From E44-bin32 sp034430595 (GTDB lineage: Bacteria > Chloroflexota > Anaerolineae > Anaerolineales > E44-bin32), in the NCBI GenBank assembly GCA_034430595.1, contig DAOUEL010000086.1, positions 1 to 58,443 of the forward strand: a stretch of DNA of 58,443 bases. The letters are read 5' to 3'. Position numbers and translations under genes: made by a program. Below the pieces are notes generated by a model. The model was not told the DNA's origin and did no database searches. It saw nothing but the letters and a program-made list of their open reading frames with translations. Each line of letters begins with the position of its first letter. Positions within the stretch are counted from its first letter, which is position 1. Of the stretch, positions 23,058 to 32,582 are shown one piece after another.

Positions 23058-24197
23058 ATGAGAGTTCATCGATCGCTTATTTTCGGCCATGTTCTCTTCG
23101 CTCTCGCCCTGAGTGCATGCTCCACGGCGGGAGTTGCTACGCTTGAAATAACAACTACTTCAGATGCCGTGTCACCGACAACCGTCAGCTTTGAGCTGAC
23201 CCCTACGGAACCAGCTCAATCCCCCGAACCCACTTCAACCCCCGCACGCCGGTTAATCGGCAGTGGAAACATCGGCCAGCTGCAGCCCTTCCGTGCTTTC
23301 ACAATGGAAGCTGCGATACGCGCAGTTGAGTTTTCTCCCGATGGATCCCTGCTCGCATCCGCCTCCGGTGATAGCGATAGCTATGAAGTCGCGCTGTGGG
23401 ATGTGGAAAGTGGACAGCTGGTGCGAAAGCTCACAGGCCATACCGCGATTGTCTGGGATGTGACATTTTCTCCGGATGGCCAATACCTGGCTTCCAGCTC
23501 CAAGGATCAGACGGTACGTGTGTGGCAGGTTGCTGATGGTGCCCAGGTGCACGTATTTAATGCACCGGGCGAGGTGACGAGCGTTGCGTTTACACCGGAC
23601 GGCCGGTACCTCGCATACGGGGGAGTGGATAGTTGGCCGGTTGCCGCTGTGTGGTTGGTTGAAACGGGAACTTGGAACCAGGTCCTCCAGGTCGAGGAAG
23701 GTTGGAATATCCCGGCGATCCTCTTCACACCTGATAGTCTGCTCATGATTGCTGGCGGGATCTCGCGCAATGTTCGCGCCTGGTATGTCCCGCAGGGAGA
23801 CCAGGTCTACATCATCTATTTCCCGGGCCAGGTGTACGACCTGGCGCTGTCACCTGACTCACGGACTCTGGCGGCGGCACCCTGTACCGAGTCCTCGGCT
23901 AACATCTGCCAGAATGTCGAACTCTGGCTGCGAGATGCCGGCAGCGGTGCGATCCAGGCTCGAATCTTCGCCGGTACGAGTCCAATTCAGGCACTGCAGT
24001 ACAGCCCCGACGGTGGATTGCTGCTTACCGGCAGCCAGGATGGGGTGCTGAAGGCCTGGTCCATGCCGGGAGCGGAGATCCTGGTGACCCTGCCGCTGCA
24101 CCCGGGCACGATCGAGGATCTGGCATTCTCGCCGGGAGGTGACCTGCTTGCGACCGCTGGTTCCGATGGAACGGTCCGCGTCTGGCGGGCACCTTAA
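23058..24197 (+). CDS. WD40-repeat lipoprotein
   Basis: A 379-residue lipoprotein. The signal peptide ends in LALSAC, a Thr/Pro-rich linker runs to about 70, and the rest is a WD40 beta-propeller of about seven blades. Repeated FSPDG...LASASGD...VALWDVESG units are easy to see (for instance VAFTPDGRYLAYGG, LQYSPDGGLLLTGSQDG and LAFSPGGDLLATAGSDG). Propellers of this kind act as scaffolds for protein contacts outside the cell. ATG 23058 has GGAGG nine bases upstream and gives a good signal peptide; an earlier start does not. The lipid-kinase gene follows after 26 bases, possibly in one transcript. Confidence 0.88.
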   Translation: MRVHRSLIFGHVLFALALSACSTAGVATLEITTTSDAVSPTTVSFELTPTEPAQSPEPTSTPARRLIGSGNIGQLQPFRAFTMEAAIRAVEFSPDGSLLASASGDSDSYEVALWDVESGQLVRKLTGHTAIVWDVTFSPDGQYLASSSKDQTVRVWQVADGAQVHVFNAPGEVTSVAFTPDGRYLAYGGVDSWPVAAVWLVETGTWNQVLQVEEGWNIPAILFTPDSLLMIAGGISRNVRAWYVPQGDQVYIIYFPGQVYDLALSPDSRTLAAAPCTESSANICQNVELWLRDAGSGAIQARIFAGTSPIQALQYSPDGGLLLTGSQDGVLKAWSMPGAEILVTLPLHPGTIEDLAFSPGGDLLATAGSDGTVRVWRAP

Positions 24198-24223
24198 CAA
24201 GTGAGGATCGAACGGGCAAGACG

Positions 24224-25156
24224 ATGAAGGATTGCTTCCTGATCTTGAATCCGGCAGCCGGGTCGGGCAATGGGCTTCGCAAGCGTGCGGCCATTGAACA
24301 GGGATTGGTTTCTCGGGGCATACCCTATCGGCTTGTAATGAGTGAACAGCGCGGCCAGGCAATCGAGTTAGCCAGGCAGGCGGTCGAGCAAGGCTGGGAG
24401 AGAGTTATCGCGGCCGGCGGCGATGGTACTGTGAATGAGGTCATCAACGGTTTGATGGACGCCAGCCAGACTGCCGGATCCTCTCCAGTGTTAGGCGTAA
24501 TTCCTGTCGGACGCGGGAACGATTTCTGTCACGCTGTCGGCATTCCTGGTGATTTCGAACAGGCACTGCATACGCTGCTGTCCACCACCATTCGCACGAT
24601 CGATCTCGGCCAGGTGAAAGGCGGGCTCTTTCCAAGCGGACGATATTTTGGCAACTGCGTCGGGGTCGGGTTTGATGCGGTTGGAACGATCGAAGCCGCC
24701 AGGCTTCCCCGCCTGGGGGGCTTTCTGAGCTTCTTCCTTGCAGTCCTGAAGACTATCGTTGTATATCATCGTGGGCCCCAGGTGCGCCTGGTCTTTGACG
24801 GTGAAGAACTGACCCTGCCGGTGCTGATGGTCTCGATCATGAATGGGCAGCGCCTGGGCGGCGGGTTCTGGATGGCGCCCGATTCTCAAATCGATGATGG
24901 ATGCTTTGATCTGTGTATTGTCCGCCAGGTCTCGCGCGGTCGGATCCTATCACTGATCCCGCATTTCATGCGCGGGACACAGGGATCTCAGCCCGAAGTG
25001 AAGACAGCACGTGCTGCAAAGCTGTTGATCGAAGCTGTCCAGGGGGTTCTCCCGGCACAGACCGACGGCGAGATTATTTGTATTGAGGGGACGGAACTGG
25101 AAGTTGAGATCTTGCCGGCCGCGCTGCAGGTGCTCGTCCCACGAGAGGGTGGCTGA
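24224..25156 (+). CDS. Diacylglycerol/lipid kinase family protein (DagK/YegS-like)
   Basis: A 310-residue lipid kinase that phosphorylates diacylglycerol or a similar lipid with ATP. It shows the nucleotide region LILNPAAGSGNGLRKRA, the hallmark AAGGDGTVNEVINGL (GGDGT) and VIPVGRGNDFCHAVGIP, then the C-terminal beta-sandwich (RLGGGFWMAPDSQIDDGCFDL and QTDGEI). Length and motif order fit the YegS/LCB5/DagK family. The acyltransferase gene starts two bases after its stop, a tight pair for phospholipid turnover: phosphatidate made by one enzyme and acylation by the other. Membrane association is peripheral; no transmembrane segment is seen. Confidence 0.93.
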   Translation: MKDCFLILNPAAGSGNGLRKRAAIEQGLVSRGIPYRLVMSEQRGQAIELARQAVEQGWERVIAAGGDGTVNEVINGLMDASQTAGSSPVLGVIPVGRGNDFCHAVGIPGDFEQALHTLLSTTIRTIDLGQVKGGLFPSGRYFGNCVGVGFDAVGTIEAARLPRLGGFLSFFLAVLKTIVVYHRGPQVRLVFDGEELTLPVLMVSIMNGQRLGGGFWMAPDSQIDDGCFDLCIVRQVSRGRILSLIPHFMRGTQGSQPEVKTARAAKLLIEAVQGVLPAQTDGEIICIEGTELEVEILPAALQVLVPREGG

Positions 25157-25158
25157 TC

Positions 25159-25833
25159 ATGTCGCATTGGATTGTGGTGCGCGTTCTAAAACTCCTGACC
25201 TCTATCCTTTGTCGGATCGACGCGGCGGAGCTGCACAAGGTACCGGCCCATGGTCCACTGATCATGATTACCAACCACGTCAACATCCTGGAGATACCGG
25301 TTCTCTATACCCGGCTCCAGCCTCGCCCAATATCCGGTTTTTTCGCCTCCTATCGATTAAAAAGCCGCTGGATGACATGGCTGCTGAATACCCTGGGAGG
25401 AATCCCGGTTCACCGCGGTCAACCGGACCGGATGGCGCTTGCCCTTGCAGCGGAACGGATACGAGAGGGCGATATTTTTGCACTGGCACCGGAAGGCACC
25501 CGCAGCGGGGATGGCCGCCTGCAGAAAGGGCGGGCCGGGGTAGTGTTGCTGGCGCTTGAAACCAGGGTACCGATCCTCCCGGTGGCGCTCTGGGGAAGTG
25601 AGCATTGGCTGCGCAATCTGCGGAGACTGAGGCGTACTCCATTCCATGTGGCGGTGGGCAAGCCATTCATCATCGAGATGGAAGGAAAAACACCAGATCG
25701 CGCAATACGCCAGCAGGTTGTCGATGAACTCATGCTGCAGCTGGCGAAGTTGATGCCGGAGGCTTACCGTGGTGTTTACGCCGGGAGGGCAGAAGAACCA
25801 CACTTCCTCCATTTCCTTGAGGGGGAGGCATGA
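25159..25833 (+). CDS. 1-acyl-glycerol-3-phosphate acyltransferase family protein (PlsC-like)
   Basis: A 224-residue acyltransferase of the PlsC family, which acylates lysophosphatidic acid at the membrane. Block I reads NHVNILE, so the usual HX4D motif is HX4E here. Block III APEGTRSGDGRLQKGRAG is intact, and block IV (VPILPVALWG) is present. The Asp-to-Glu change in the catalytic dyad is conservative but unusual. The gene begins two bases after the lipid kinase. Its stop TGA overlaps an ATG (ATGA) that opens only a 17-codon frame, leaving the following 350 bases without a convincing gene. Confidence 0.88.
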   Translation: MSHWIVVRVLKLLTSILCRIDAAELHKVPAHGPLIMITNHVNILEIPVLYTRLQPRPISGFFASYRLKSRWMTWLLNTLGGIPVHRGQPDRMALALAAERIREGDIFALAPEGTRSGDGRLQKGRAGVVLLALETRVPILPVALWGSEHWLRNLRRLRRTPFHVAVGKPFIIEMEGKTPDRAIRQQVVDELMLQLAKLMPEAYRGVYAGRAEEPHFLHFLEGEA

Positions 25834-26189
25834 CCGATTCAACGGGAACAGGAACACCTATTGTTGGGTATCTGCCCTGGTTGCCGTGATTCCAGCTGCT
25901 CGAGAAGTCCCGGAGTTGTTTGCACTCCCGAACAGGAAGAGGGATGCAGGATGGCGAGAAATGAGCTGCCAATCACCTTCGGTTTGGCAAGCGTGGTGAT
26001 GGTTGCCCGCCTCGAAGCCCACGCCCGGTGAGGTCGACGATCCATCCAGACTCGATGAAGTCAAACTCGTCACAACACAACCATGACCAGAAATAGGCCT
26101 ACCAGCAGAATAAATCCGCTGCTGGTGAGGTCACTTTGAAGTGAGGAAATCGTAAAGGATTGGACGCCTGAGGGGATTGGCCGGCAAGT
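25834..26189. other. 356-base gap without a convincing gene
   Basis: A 17-codon frame beginning in the ATGA at the plsC stop is the only translationally linked open frame. It stops at a TGA, and the same frame continues open for about 35 further codons with no recognisable motif. Short minus-strand frames are also unremarkable. The stretch may hold a decayed gene once coupled to plsC, or plain spacer. No promoter or terminator was recognised. Confidence 0.4.
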
Positions 26190-26597
26190 TCAGGACGAGA
26201 TAACTTCCAGATTCCCCATCTCGTTGACATTGACCCCATCGACGGGGCAAACCCAGGTATCTTCCAAGTCAAAGCAGGGTATCCAGCTGCCAGCTTCACC
26301 GTTTAGGCGAATATTCACCTGATTAAAGCCTGCAGGCAATTCGCTCCCCAATTGAAGCCAGACCTGATTGATTTGTGACGGGTCCTGCGGGGAAAGTCGA
26401 TAATGTACCCCCGCCACGTCAGGATGAAGGAGGGCGGCTTTCGAAGAAGCGCTGGCAGTTGTCAGGCTGAAGGAATTATTCAGGAGCGGGAGCACGCTGC
26501 CAGCGAGCAATCCAATCGAAACCATCAGAAGACCGTCGCGGGTCTTTTTCGTGATCTGTGAAAATGCTTTCTGGTACCGGTACTGTGGTGAAAACAT
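26190..26597 (-). CDS. Hypothetical exported or membrane-anchored protein
   Basis: A 135-residue protein with a basic start (QYRYQKAFSQITKKTRDG), one hydrophobic segment at about 22-40 (LLMVSIGLLAGSVLPLL) and a small outside domain of about 90 residues. That domain resembles a beta-sandwich and holds two cysteines (WIPCFDLEDTWVCPVDG) that could form a disulfide. No family is recognised. It lies downstream of the response regulator at 26783 on the same strand, but a strong terminator separates them, so it has its own transcription. The frame shows ordinary codon use and looks real. Confidence 0.6.
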   Translation of the reverse strand: MFSPQYRYQKAFSQITKKTRDGLLMVSIGLLAGSVLPLLNNSFSLTTASASSKAALLHPDVAGVHYRLSPQDPSQINQVWLQLGSELPAGFNQVNIRLNGEAGSWIPCFDLEDTWVCPVDGVNVNEMGNLEVISS

Positions 26598-26714
26598 GTT
26601 GAGCTCCCGTTATGCTTAACGTCCCTGAATTTATGAAAGAACTAACCTAAGCATATTCGCTATCTCGGTTGTGCACATCGGGTACGTGGTCGATTTCGTT
26701 TCTACCTGAAGATG

Positions 26715-26741
26715 GAAAATAAAAATCCCCCTTTCGGGGGA
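26715..26741 (-). terminator. Rho-independent terminator after the LuxR-type response regulator
   Basis: On the minus strand a GC stem (26741-26736 with 26731-26726, four-base loop) is followed by TTTTTATTTT. It lies 42 bases past the response-regulator stop. Confidence 0.88.
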
Positions 26742-26782
26742 GATCACCCGTCCTTCGGACGATTAGGCTGCTATAGGGATAA

Positions 26783-27439
26783 CTATCCCGGGCGGATGAT
26801 TCCCATTTCGAAGGCCTTCGCCACAGCTTCCACGCGGTTGCCAGCATCGAGTTTTGAGAGGATGTTGCTTACATGTGTCTTGACAGTCGATTTGGCGATG
26901 AAAAGCTGCGAGGCGATTTCGAGATTCGTTCGTCCTTGTCCCATTAACGCCAATACGTCCAGTTCCCGCTTGGATAAGCCCGATTCTGGCATGAAGGGGC
27001 GAGTAGGTTGTTCATCGAACCTGATGTTATCTTCACGTGAGGGAGAGGGTTGGTTGGCAAGCACGTCATGTCGTTTCAATCGTCCAATCACGGCCGCGAT
27101 CAAGTCGTCGGCCTCGATCGGCTTCATCAAGTAGTCGTCGATGCCCAGCTCTTTGGCGAAGCGGATATCTTCACCTTCACCTTTGGCGCTGAGGAAGATG
27201 AAGGGTATCCAGGTCCAGGCTGGGTTGCTGCGAACGCGCTGGAAGAATTGGTATCCGTTCATGTTAGGCATCATGATGTCGGCCAGGATTAAATCTGGCT
27301 GGTCTGATTCCAATAACCTGAGGGCTTCCAATCCATCGCAAGCGGTCAACGTGAGGAATCCCTGCAGCTGCAAGATGTCAGCCAGGCTGTCTCGAATGAC
27401 ATCTTCATCTTCGACGATCAGGATGGTATGGTCAGGCAT
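26783..27439 (-). CDS. Response regulator, NarL/LuxR family
   Basis: A 218-residue regulator. The receiver domain (1-120) has the acidic pair EDED, the phosphoacceptor Asp54 in LADIMMPNMNG and the Lys in LMKPIEADD. The C-terminal LuxR-type HTH (about 150-215) has LSKRELDVLALMGQGRTNLEIASQLFIAKSTVKTHVSNILSKL. Phosphorylation would drive DNA binding. The ATG lies eight bases inside the end of the upstream kinase gene, so kinase and regulator are translationally coupled and almost certainly cognate. A terminator follows. Target genes are not evident. Confidence 0.95.
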   Translation of the reverse strand: MPDHTILIVEDEDVIRDSLADILQLQGFLTLTACDGLEALRLLESDQPDLILADIMMPNMNGYQFFQRVRSNPAWTWIPFIFLSAKGEGEDIRFAKELGIDDYLMKPIEADDLIAAVIGRLKRHDVLANQPSPSREDNIRFDEQPTRPFMPESGLSKRELDVLALMGQGRTNLEIASQLFIAKSTVKTHVSNILSKLDAGNRVEAVAKAFEMGIIRPG

Positions 27440-30400
27440 GTCCCTCTACTTTCGAGAGCGGCTCTTGCTCCAGGTCTGCAGGTGCACTGGGGAACCAGAG
27501 CGTGAAGACTGCGCCAGGTTCGCCTCCGGATTTGCTAGTCGCATCAATCCGGCCTCCGTGTTCGTGCATGATCTGGTTTGCAATCGCCAGGCCAAGTCCG
27601 GTACCCGGCGCTCCGGAGGTACGACCGGTCTGGCCCCGGTAAAAACGGTCGAAGATATTGGGCATATCTTCATCCGATATTCCCAGGCCGTTATCGCTGA
27701 CTTCGATACCAACCCAATCCACCTCAGCGACAGTACTCACCACGATCCTGCCGCCGGCTGGAGTGTAGTTTAATGCATTTGTCAGCAGCACGCTCAGCGC
27801 CTGGCCGATCAGTCCCCGATCACCGTACACGAGGGCATGCTCAGCACCTGGCTCGAAGAAGAGCGAGAGCTGGTTTTCGTTGGCAATGACCATTCGATCG
27901 CTCGCGTATTCCTGCGCAATCTGGTCTAACTCGAGAATCTGGGCTTTGAGTCCAGCCTTTCCCTGTTCGAGTCTGGATAATCTTAATAAATCTTCGATCA
28001 GCATGTATAAGCGGTCGATTTCACGCTCAAGCCGGTCAAGATAAACGGCGCCGTTTTTCGGATTCATCTTAAGCAGTGAGTGGTTCAGCTTCAGGCCGGT
28101 GATCGGCGTGCGAAGCTCATGCGAAACATTTGAGACGAAGGCATCCTTCATCCGTTCGACCTTCTTTAGCTCGGTGATATCACGAATCGAGCAGACTACC
28201 CCTGTCACCACCCCGTCGCGCTCGATCGGCGCAAGCGCGAGATCGATATCGAACTCGCTCCCGTCTTTCCTCGCCCCGACGCTTTCGAAGCGGAAGGTGG
28301 CCATTCCTTCGACCGCTTGCTCGAGCTGCGTATTGCAGCCTTCCATCCTCCTGGAGGCTATCAACAGACAGAGTGACTGGCCCAGGACCTCTTCGTTTGT
28401 GAAATCGAAGAGCTGGGAAAAAGCATGATTGCACAGTTCGATCGTCCCGTTGGGGGTAAGAAGCAGCACCGCGTCCGGGCTGTTGGCCAGGATGGTCTGA
28501 ACGCGATCCCGCGAGTCGCGCAATTCTTCCGTCGCCTCGAGCACTGCCTGCTCCAGGAATGTGCTGTGGCGTTCGAGTTCCTGATATAGCGTGGCATTCT
28601 CGATCGCGACAGCGGCCTGGTTTGCAAAAGCTTCAAGCGGTTCAAGATGCTGGTACCTGAAAAACGCCGGCTGGTCGCTATCTAGGTTGACAAATCCGAT
28701 CACTGTATCTTCTACGACGATCGGAGCACACAGATAGGAGGCAAGCCAATCCATTCCCTCGATTGGAATCCAACCCTTGTAGCTGGTTACATCGGGAATA
28801 ATGCTGGGCTCGCGCGATTGCAGCATGTCGAGAAAATGTTCGACATTTTGAATGTCGAACGTGATGGAGCTAATTTGCTCCTTGCTTATTCCGAATTTTT
28901 CATAACCTCGTGAGGCGATTATTTCCAGCGTATGGCCATCAGGGTTCAAGGTCATGATATTGGCGCAGTCGTGGGGGACAACTCGTACCAGGCTCTGCAG
29001 GATTCGATCGAGGACTTGATCGAAGTCAAGCGTACTGTTGACTGCCATAGCGGAATCACGCAGTGCTTCAGCCAGATTGCGCTGTTGATTCGCAAGGCTG
29101 TATAGACGAGCGTTCTCGATTGCAGTTGCCAGCAGGTCGGCGATTGTCATCAAGAGCCGCTCATCGTCCTCAGTGAAGAAGCCGATCCTCTTCGATTCGG
29201 CATTGATGACGCCCAGCACTTTCCCGCCGGAGATGAGCGGTACACAGAGTTCGGAGCGGATTTCTGGTGTTGAGAGGATAAAACTCAAATCTTCATGAAT
29301 GTTGGCGACTCGGAATGGCCGTCTTTCAAGGGCGACGTGACCTGTAATTCCCTTTCCGATTGGAATGAGATCCTCGAAGTTGTATTCCGGGAGACCGTGA
29401 TAGGAGGGATGAACACGCAGTGCGTTGACCGACTCGTCCAGCAGGAGAACTCCGACGTGATCAGGGAAGAACGATTCGGCGATAATGCGGGTGCATTGTT
29501 CGATCACTCGATATTCGTCTAGTGATTCTGCCGCCGCATTGGCGACCCGCTGCAGGGTGACCAGCTCCTCCAGCTGGCGGTTGAGCTCATTTTCCGCCAG
29601 GCGGCGATCGGTGACGTCCGACATGACAGCCAGCGAGCCCTGGAATTCGCCCTCGCCCGTGAAGAGGGGTGCAACAGAGACCTGCATCAGCACTTCAACG
29701 CCATCGGCGCGCCTCATCGTAATTTCATATTGATTTCGCTGGCCCACTCTCCGTTGGTTTTTCGTTTGCTCGGCGAGAAATGAATAAGTCTCCTCGGATA
29801 CCAGCATCCTCACGGATTTACCGATGAGGTCTTCGGACGCGTATCCGAGCATCTGGGAGAAGGTTGGATTTACGAAAGTAAATACTTCTTCTGGATCTGT
29901 GATTCCAATCCCGATGAAGGCGCTTTCAGCCACAGCCCGGTACTGCTCCTCGCGCAGCCTCAAGTTCTCCTGCATCAGCACACGCTCGGTGATGTCTCGC
30001 TGAGCAGCGAGGAAACCCAGCAGTTCGTCCTGTTCATTAACAATCGGGTTGACAGAAGACTCAATCGTCAGCAGGCGCCCATCACGTGTCCTGTTTACCA
30101 TCTCCATGCGCACACTTTGGCGATCCAGGATCTTCTGCCAGAACTCGTGGAAGAAGCCCTCCGACATCTGACCGGACTTGATAATGCGGGGGGTTTCGAG
30201 GCCGATGACATCTTCTGGCTGATATCCGTACGTATTTGTAAATTCAGGATTCACATACGTGAAGACACCTTGCGGGTCGGTCATAAAAATGACTTCGCCC
30301 GATGCCTCAACGGCCTTATTCAGTCGAATCAGGGCTTCCTTGGTTAGCCGGCTCTCCGTTACATCGGTTATAACTCCCAGGATCGCGGCCTGGCCGCCGA

Positions 30401-31709
30401 CGTTGATCAAACGCGTGGAATGGATTGCCTGGAGTACTTTGCCGGAACGCGTAATTAGCTTTGATTCATACGGCGGCACTTCTTCGCTGGATTGGTGCCG
30501 CTCAAATCGGGCACGTATTTCAGGCTGAGATTCAGGGGGAATTAATTGCATGAATGAAAAGTCAGGCGAGTAGAACTCTTCCTTGGTGTAGCCCATTTCT
30601 TCAACACAGGCTTCATTGACGTAGATGATTCGGCCGCCCTGGTTGATGAAAATCATGTTGGGTGATTTTTCGGCCAGGTTGCGAAATTTCTCCTCTGATT
30701 CTTGCAGTTCTCGTTCGGCATGCTTGGACTGGGTGATATCCCGTCCGACCCCCAGGTATTCGATCGGGTTGCCATTAGCGTCCAGGATCAGACGGTCATG
30801 CCATTCCAGCCAAACCTCCTCGCCGGGCACATGCTGGATCCGGTGTTCACTTTTTACGAGGGGGTTTTCGGGTGTCAAACGTGAAAGGATCTCCTTCAGC
30901 GTTGACCAGGCCTCGGGTGGCATGAATTTTGATAAGTGCTTTCCGATCATTTCCTCAGGAGTGTGATTGTAGAAGCGGGCATATGCGTCATTGACATAAA
31001 TGATGGTGCCATCCACGGCATGGCGATTGATCAGCTCGGTTTGATCTTCGACGATGGCGCGATAGCGAGCCTCGCTCTGTTGGAGCGCATCCAGCGCTGA
31101 CATCCGTTCTTCGATCGCACTTTTTTCGCCTGCATCGGCTTTGCGCAGATCCCGGACCGCAAGATAAAGAGTCGTCAGGGCTACAACCATAAAGGAAATA
31201 TTCGAAACGAAGAAGGCGAGAATCGCTGGTTGGATTTCGATCGACGCGAGCAGATGGGCCTGTTCGAGCAGAACCAGGACCGCACCCCCGAGGATGCTTG
31301 CAGCAGCAATGATAGTTCCTGCCCGAAATCCAAGCAGAAGTCCGGTTAGCAAAACCAGAATCGTGAGGGCGGCATAGGCTGGTGAGCGCACCCCGCCATA
31401 GGAAAAGGTTTGAGAATACGTTGCGGTGAAGAGGCCGATGATCAGGACCAGGCTTTGTCGCCGGCTTCGCTCCGGTTGGACTCGAGTGCGGATAACGAAG
31501 AGGAAAGGGAAGATCAGCAGGAGTGGCGCGATGCGGACTATCGAAGCCGGTTCAGCGATCACCATTGCTCCGAACTGAAATGCTAGCGCGACTTCCAGGC
31601 TCAGCAAGATGGAGTAGAGAATTCTCGCCCGCCGAATCTGCTGGGGGTCACCTGTGTAATTGGGCGCAGAGTAGTATCCGCGAATTGAATCTACGACGCT
31701 TTTTACCAT
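27432..31709 (-). CDS. Giant membrane-bound multi-PAS/GAF sensor histidine kinase
   Basis: A 1425-residue kinase. Residues 20-200 hold about six membrane segments (ILYSILLSLEVALAFQFGAMV through FFVSNISFMVVALTTLYLA), a membrane sensor module of uncertain class. Then come about five PAS domains (first YRAIVEDQTELINRHAVDG near 215), two GAF domains (about 730-890 and 900-1060), another PAS near 1085-1190, HisKA with His1197 in SNVSHELRTPITG, and an ATPase domain with DNGLGISDEDMPNIFDRFYRG. Unlike the kinase at 16628 it has no receiver of its own; the coupled NarL-type regulator supplies it. Part of the PAS array is paralogous to that kinase down to the DNA level. Confidence 0.93.
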   Translation of the reverse strand: MVKSVVDSIRGYYSAPNYTGDPQQIRRARILYSILLSLEVALAFQFGAMVIAEPASIVRIAPLLLIFPFLFVIRTRVQPERSRRQSLVLIIGLFTATYSQTFSYGGVRSPAYAALTILVLLTGLLLGFRAGTIIAAASILGGAVLVLLEQAHLLASIEIQPAILAFFVSNISFMVVALTTLYLAVRDLRKADAGEKSAIEERMSALDALQQSEARYRAIVEDQTELINRHAVDGTIIYVNDAYARFYNHTPEEMIGKHLSKFMPPEAWSTLKEILSRLTPENPLVKSEHRIQHVPGEEVWLEWHDRLILDANGNPIEYLGVGRDITQSKHAERELQESEEKFRNLAEKSPNMIFINQGGRIIYVNEACVEEMGYTKEEFYSPDFSFMQLIPPESQPEIRARFERHQSSEEVPPYESKLITRSGKVLQAIHSTRLINVGGQAAILGVITDVTESRLTKEALIRLNKAVEASGEVIFMTDPQGVFTYVNPEFTNTYGYQPEDVIGLETPRIIKSGQMSEGFFHEFWQKILDRQSVRMEMVNRTRDGRLLTIESSVNPIVNEQDELLGFLAAQRDITERVLMQENLRLREEQYRAVAESAFIGIGITDPEEVFTFVNPTFSQMLGYASEDLIGKSVRMLVSEETYSFLAEQTKNQRRVGQRNQYEITMRRADGVEVLMQVSVAPLFTGEGEFQGSLAVMSDVTDRRLAENELNRQLEELVTLQRVANAAAESLDEYRVIEQCTRIIAESFFPDHVGVLLLDESVNALRVHPSYHGLPEYNFEDLIPIGKGITGHVALERRPFRVANIHEDLSFILSTPEIRSELCVPLISGGKVLGVINAESKRIGFFTEDDERLLMTIADLLATAIENARLYSLANQQRNLAEALRDSAMAVNSTLDFDQVLDRILQSLVRVVPHDCANIMTLNPDGHTLEIIASRGYEKFGISKEQISSITFDIQNVEHFLDMLQSREPSIIPDVTSYKGWIPIEGMDWLASYLCAPIVVEDTVIGFVNLDSDQPAFFRYQHLEPLEAFANQAAVAIENATLYQELERHSTFLEQAVLEATEELRDSRDRVQTILANSPDAVLLLTPNGTIELCNHAFSQLFDFTNEEVLGQSLCLLIASRRMEGCNTQLEQAVEGMATFRFESVGARKDGSEFDIDLALAPIERDGVVTGVVCSIRDITELKKVERMKDAFVSNVSHELRTPITGLKLNHSLLKMNPKNGAVYLDRLEREIDRLYMLIEDLLRLSRLEQGKAGLKAQILELDQIAQEYASDRMVIANENQLSLFFEPGAEHALVYGDRGLIGQALSVLLTNALNYTPAGGRIVVSTVAEVDWVGIEVSDNGLGISDEDMPNIFDRFYRGQTGRTSGAPGTGLGLAIANQIMHEHGGRIDATSKSGGEPGAVFTLWFPSAPADLEQEPLSKVEGHA

Positions 31710-31787
31710 TCCTTACCTTCGCAAACCTTTCTCAGCATATTCGAGATCTACCTCAGAACCAATCCCTATTTGCTCCCATGCTGTTTT

Positions 31788-32513
31788 TTAGCTATTCGGT
31801 CTCTCTTGCACCGGGCGGGCAGCAGGACCGGGCAGGAAGAAATTACGATAGGCGATGAGTGCAATCGCAACGTAGGCCAGTGTTTTCGGGATCATCAACA
31901 TTCCTACGGCCGGTGCGCGGGCGACGAACAGAATCACCGGGGCATAGAACGCGAAGGAAGTTAGAATCATCCACCCAATCCATTGGAACGGGCGGTCTTT
32001 CACGCGGATTGAATCGCGCAGGATCAGACTTGCGATCCCGAGCCCCTGAATCACAAGTGGAGCATTCCGTATCCAGCTCCAGGGCAGGGGTGCGATGACC
32101 CGGTTCCATTCATTCTGCGGAAAGAGCATCAGGATCAGGCGCAGAAGCCCCATTGCCAATAAGAACCACTGAAAGAGGCCCAATTCGCGCTGGAAGCGTT
32201 CGGACCAGATGTAGATCATGAGCATATAGAAGAGCGTCACGGTGAACGCGGTCGAGAACGCACCGGCGCCGACAAGTCCCAGGTTGAAACCCAGGACGTG
32301 GATCTCCAGTTTCAATCCTCCCAGCGCATATGCGAGCACTCGAAAGCCGACATGAGCCGTATCGCCAAGTGCCAGGAGCGTGAAAGCCCAAATGAAGTAG
32401 CGCGCCATTCGCACCATCGAAGATGGCAGATGCCTTTGCCGGGCTTGCATCAGGGCGACCAGGATCCAGATCGTGACCAGGTAGCCTATGTTGAACCCGA
32501 TCTCCAGCCACAT
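31788..32513 (-). CDS. Unknown polytopic membrane protein
   Basis: A 241-residue very hydrophobic protein with about seven predicted membrane segments, beginning LEIGFNIGYLVTIWILVAL and ending AYVAIALIAYRNFFL before a short polar tail. No motif, cofactor ligand or transport signature was recognised. The count of seven segments and the position between a giant sensor kinase and a receiver protein make a sensory or signalling role conceivable, but that rests on context only. It lies 78 bases before the kinase gene on the same strand, so the two could share a transcript. Confidence 0.75.
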   Translation of the reverse strand: MWLEIGFNIGYLVTIWILVALMQARQRHLPSSMVRMARYFIWAFTLLALGDTAHVGFRVLAYALGGLKLEIHVLGFNLGLVGAGAFSTAFTVTLFYMLMIYIWSERFQRELGLFQWFLLAMGLLRLILMLFPQNEWNRVIAPLPWSWIRNAPLVIQGLGIASLILRDSIRVKDRPFQWIGWMILTSFAFYAPVILFVARAPAVGMLMIPKTLAYVAIALIAYRNFFLPGPAARPVQERPNS

Positions 32514-32582
32514 TTACATGCTGTCGCTCATGATCCCTCGTTTCCCTTTATCGATATTCACGGATTGTAGCGGCGGGATTAA

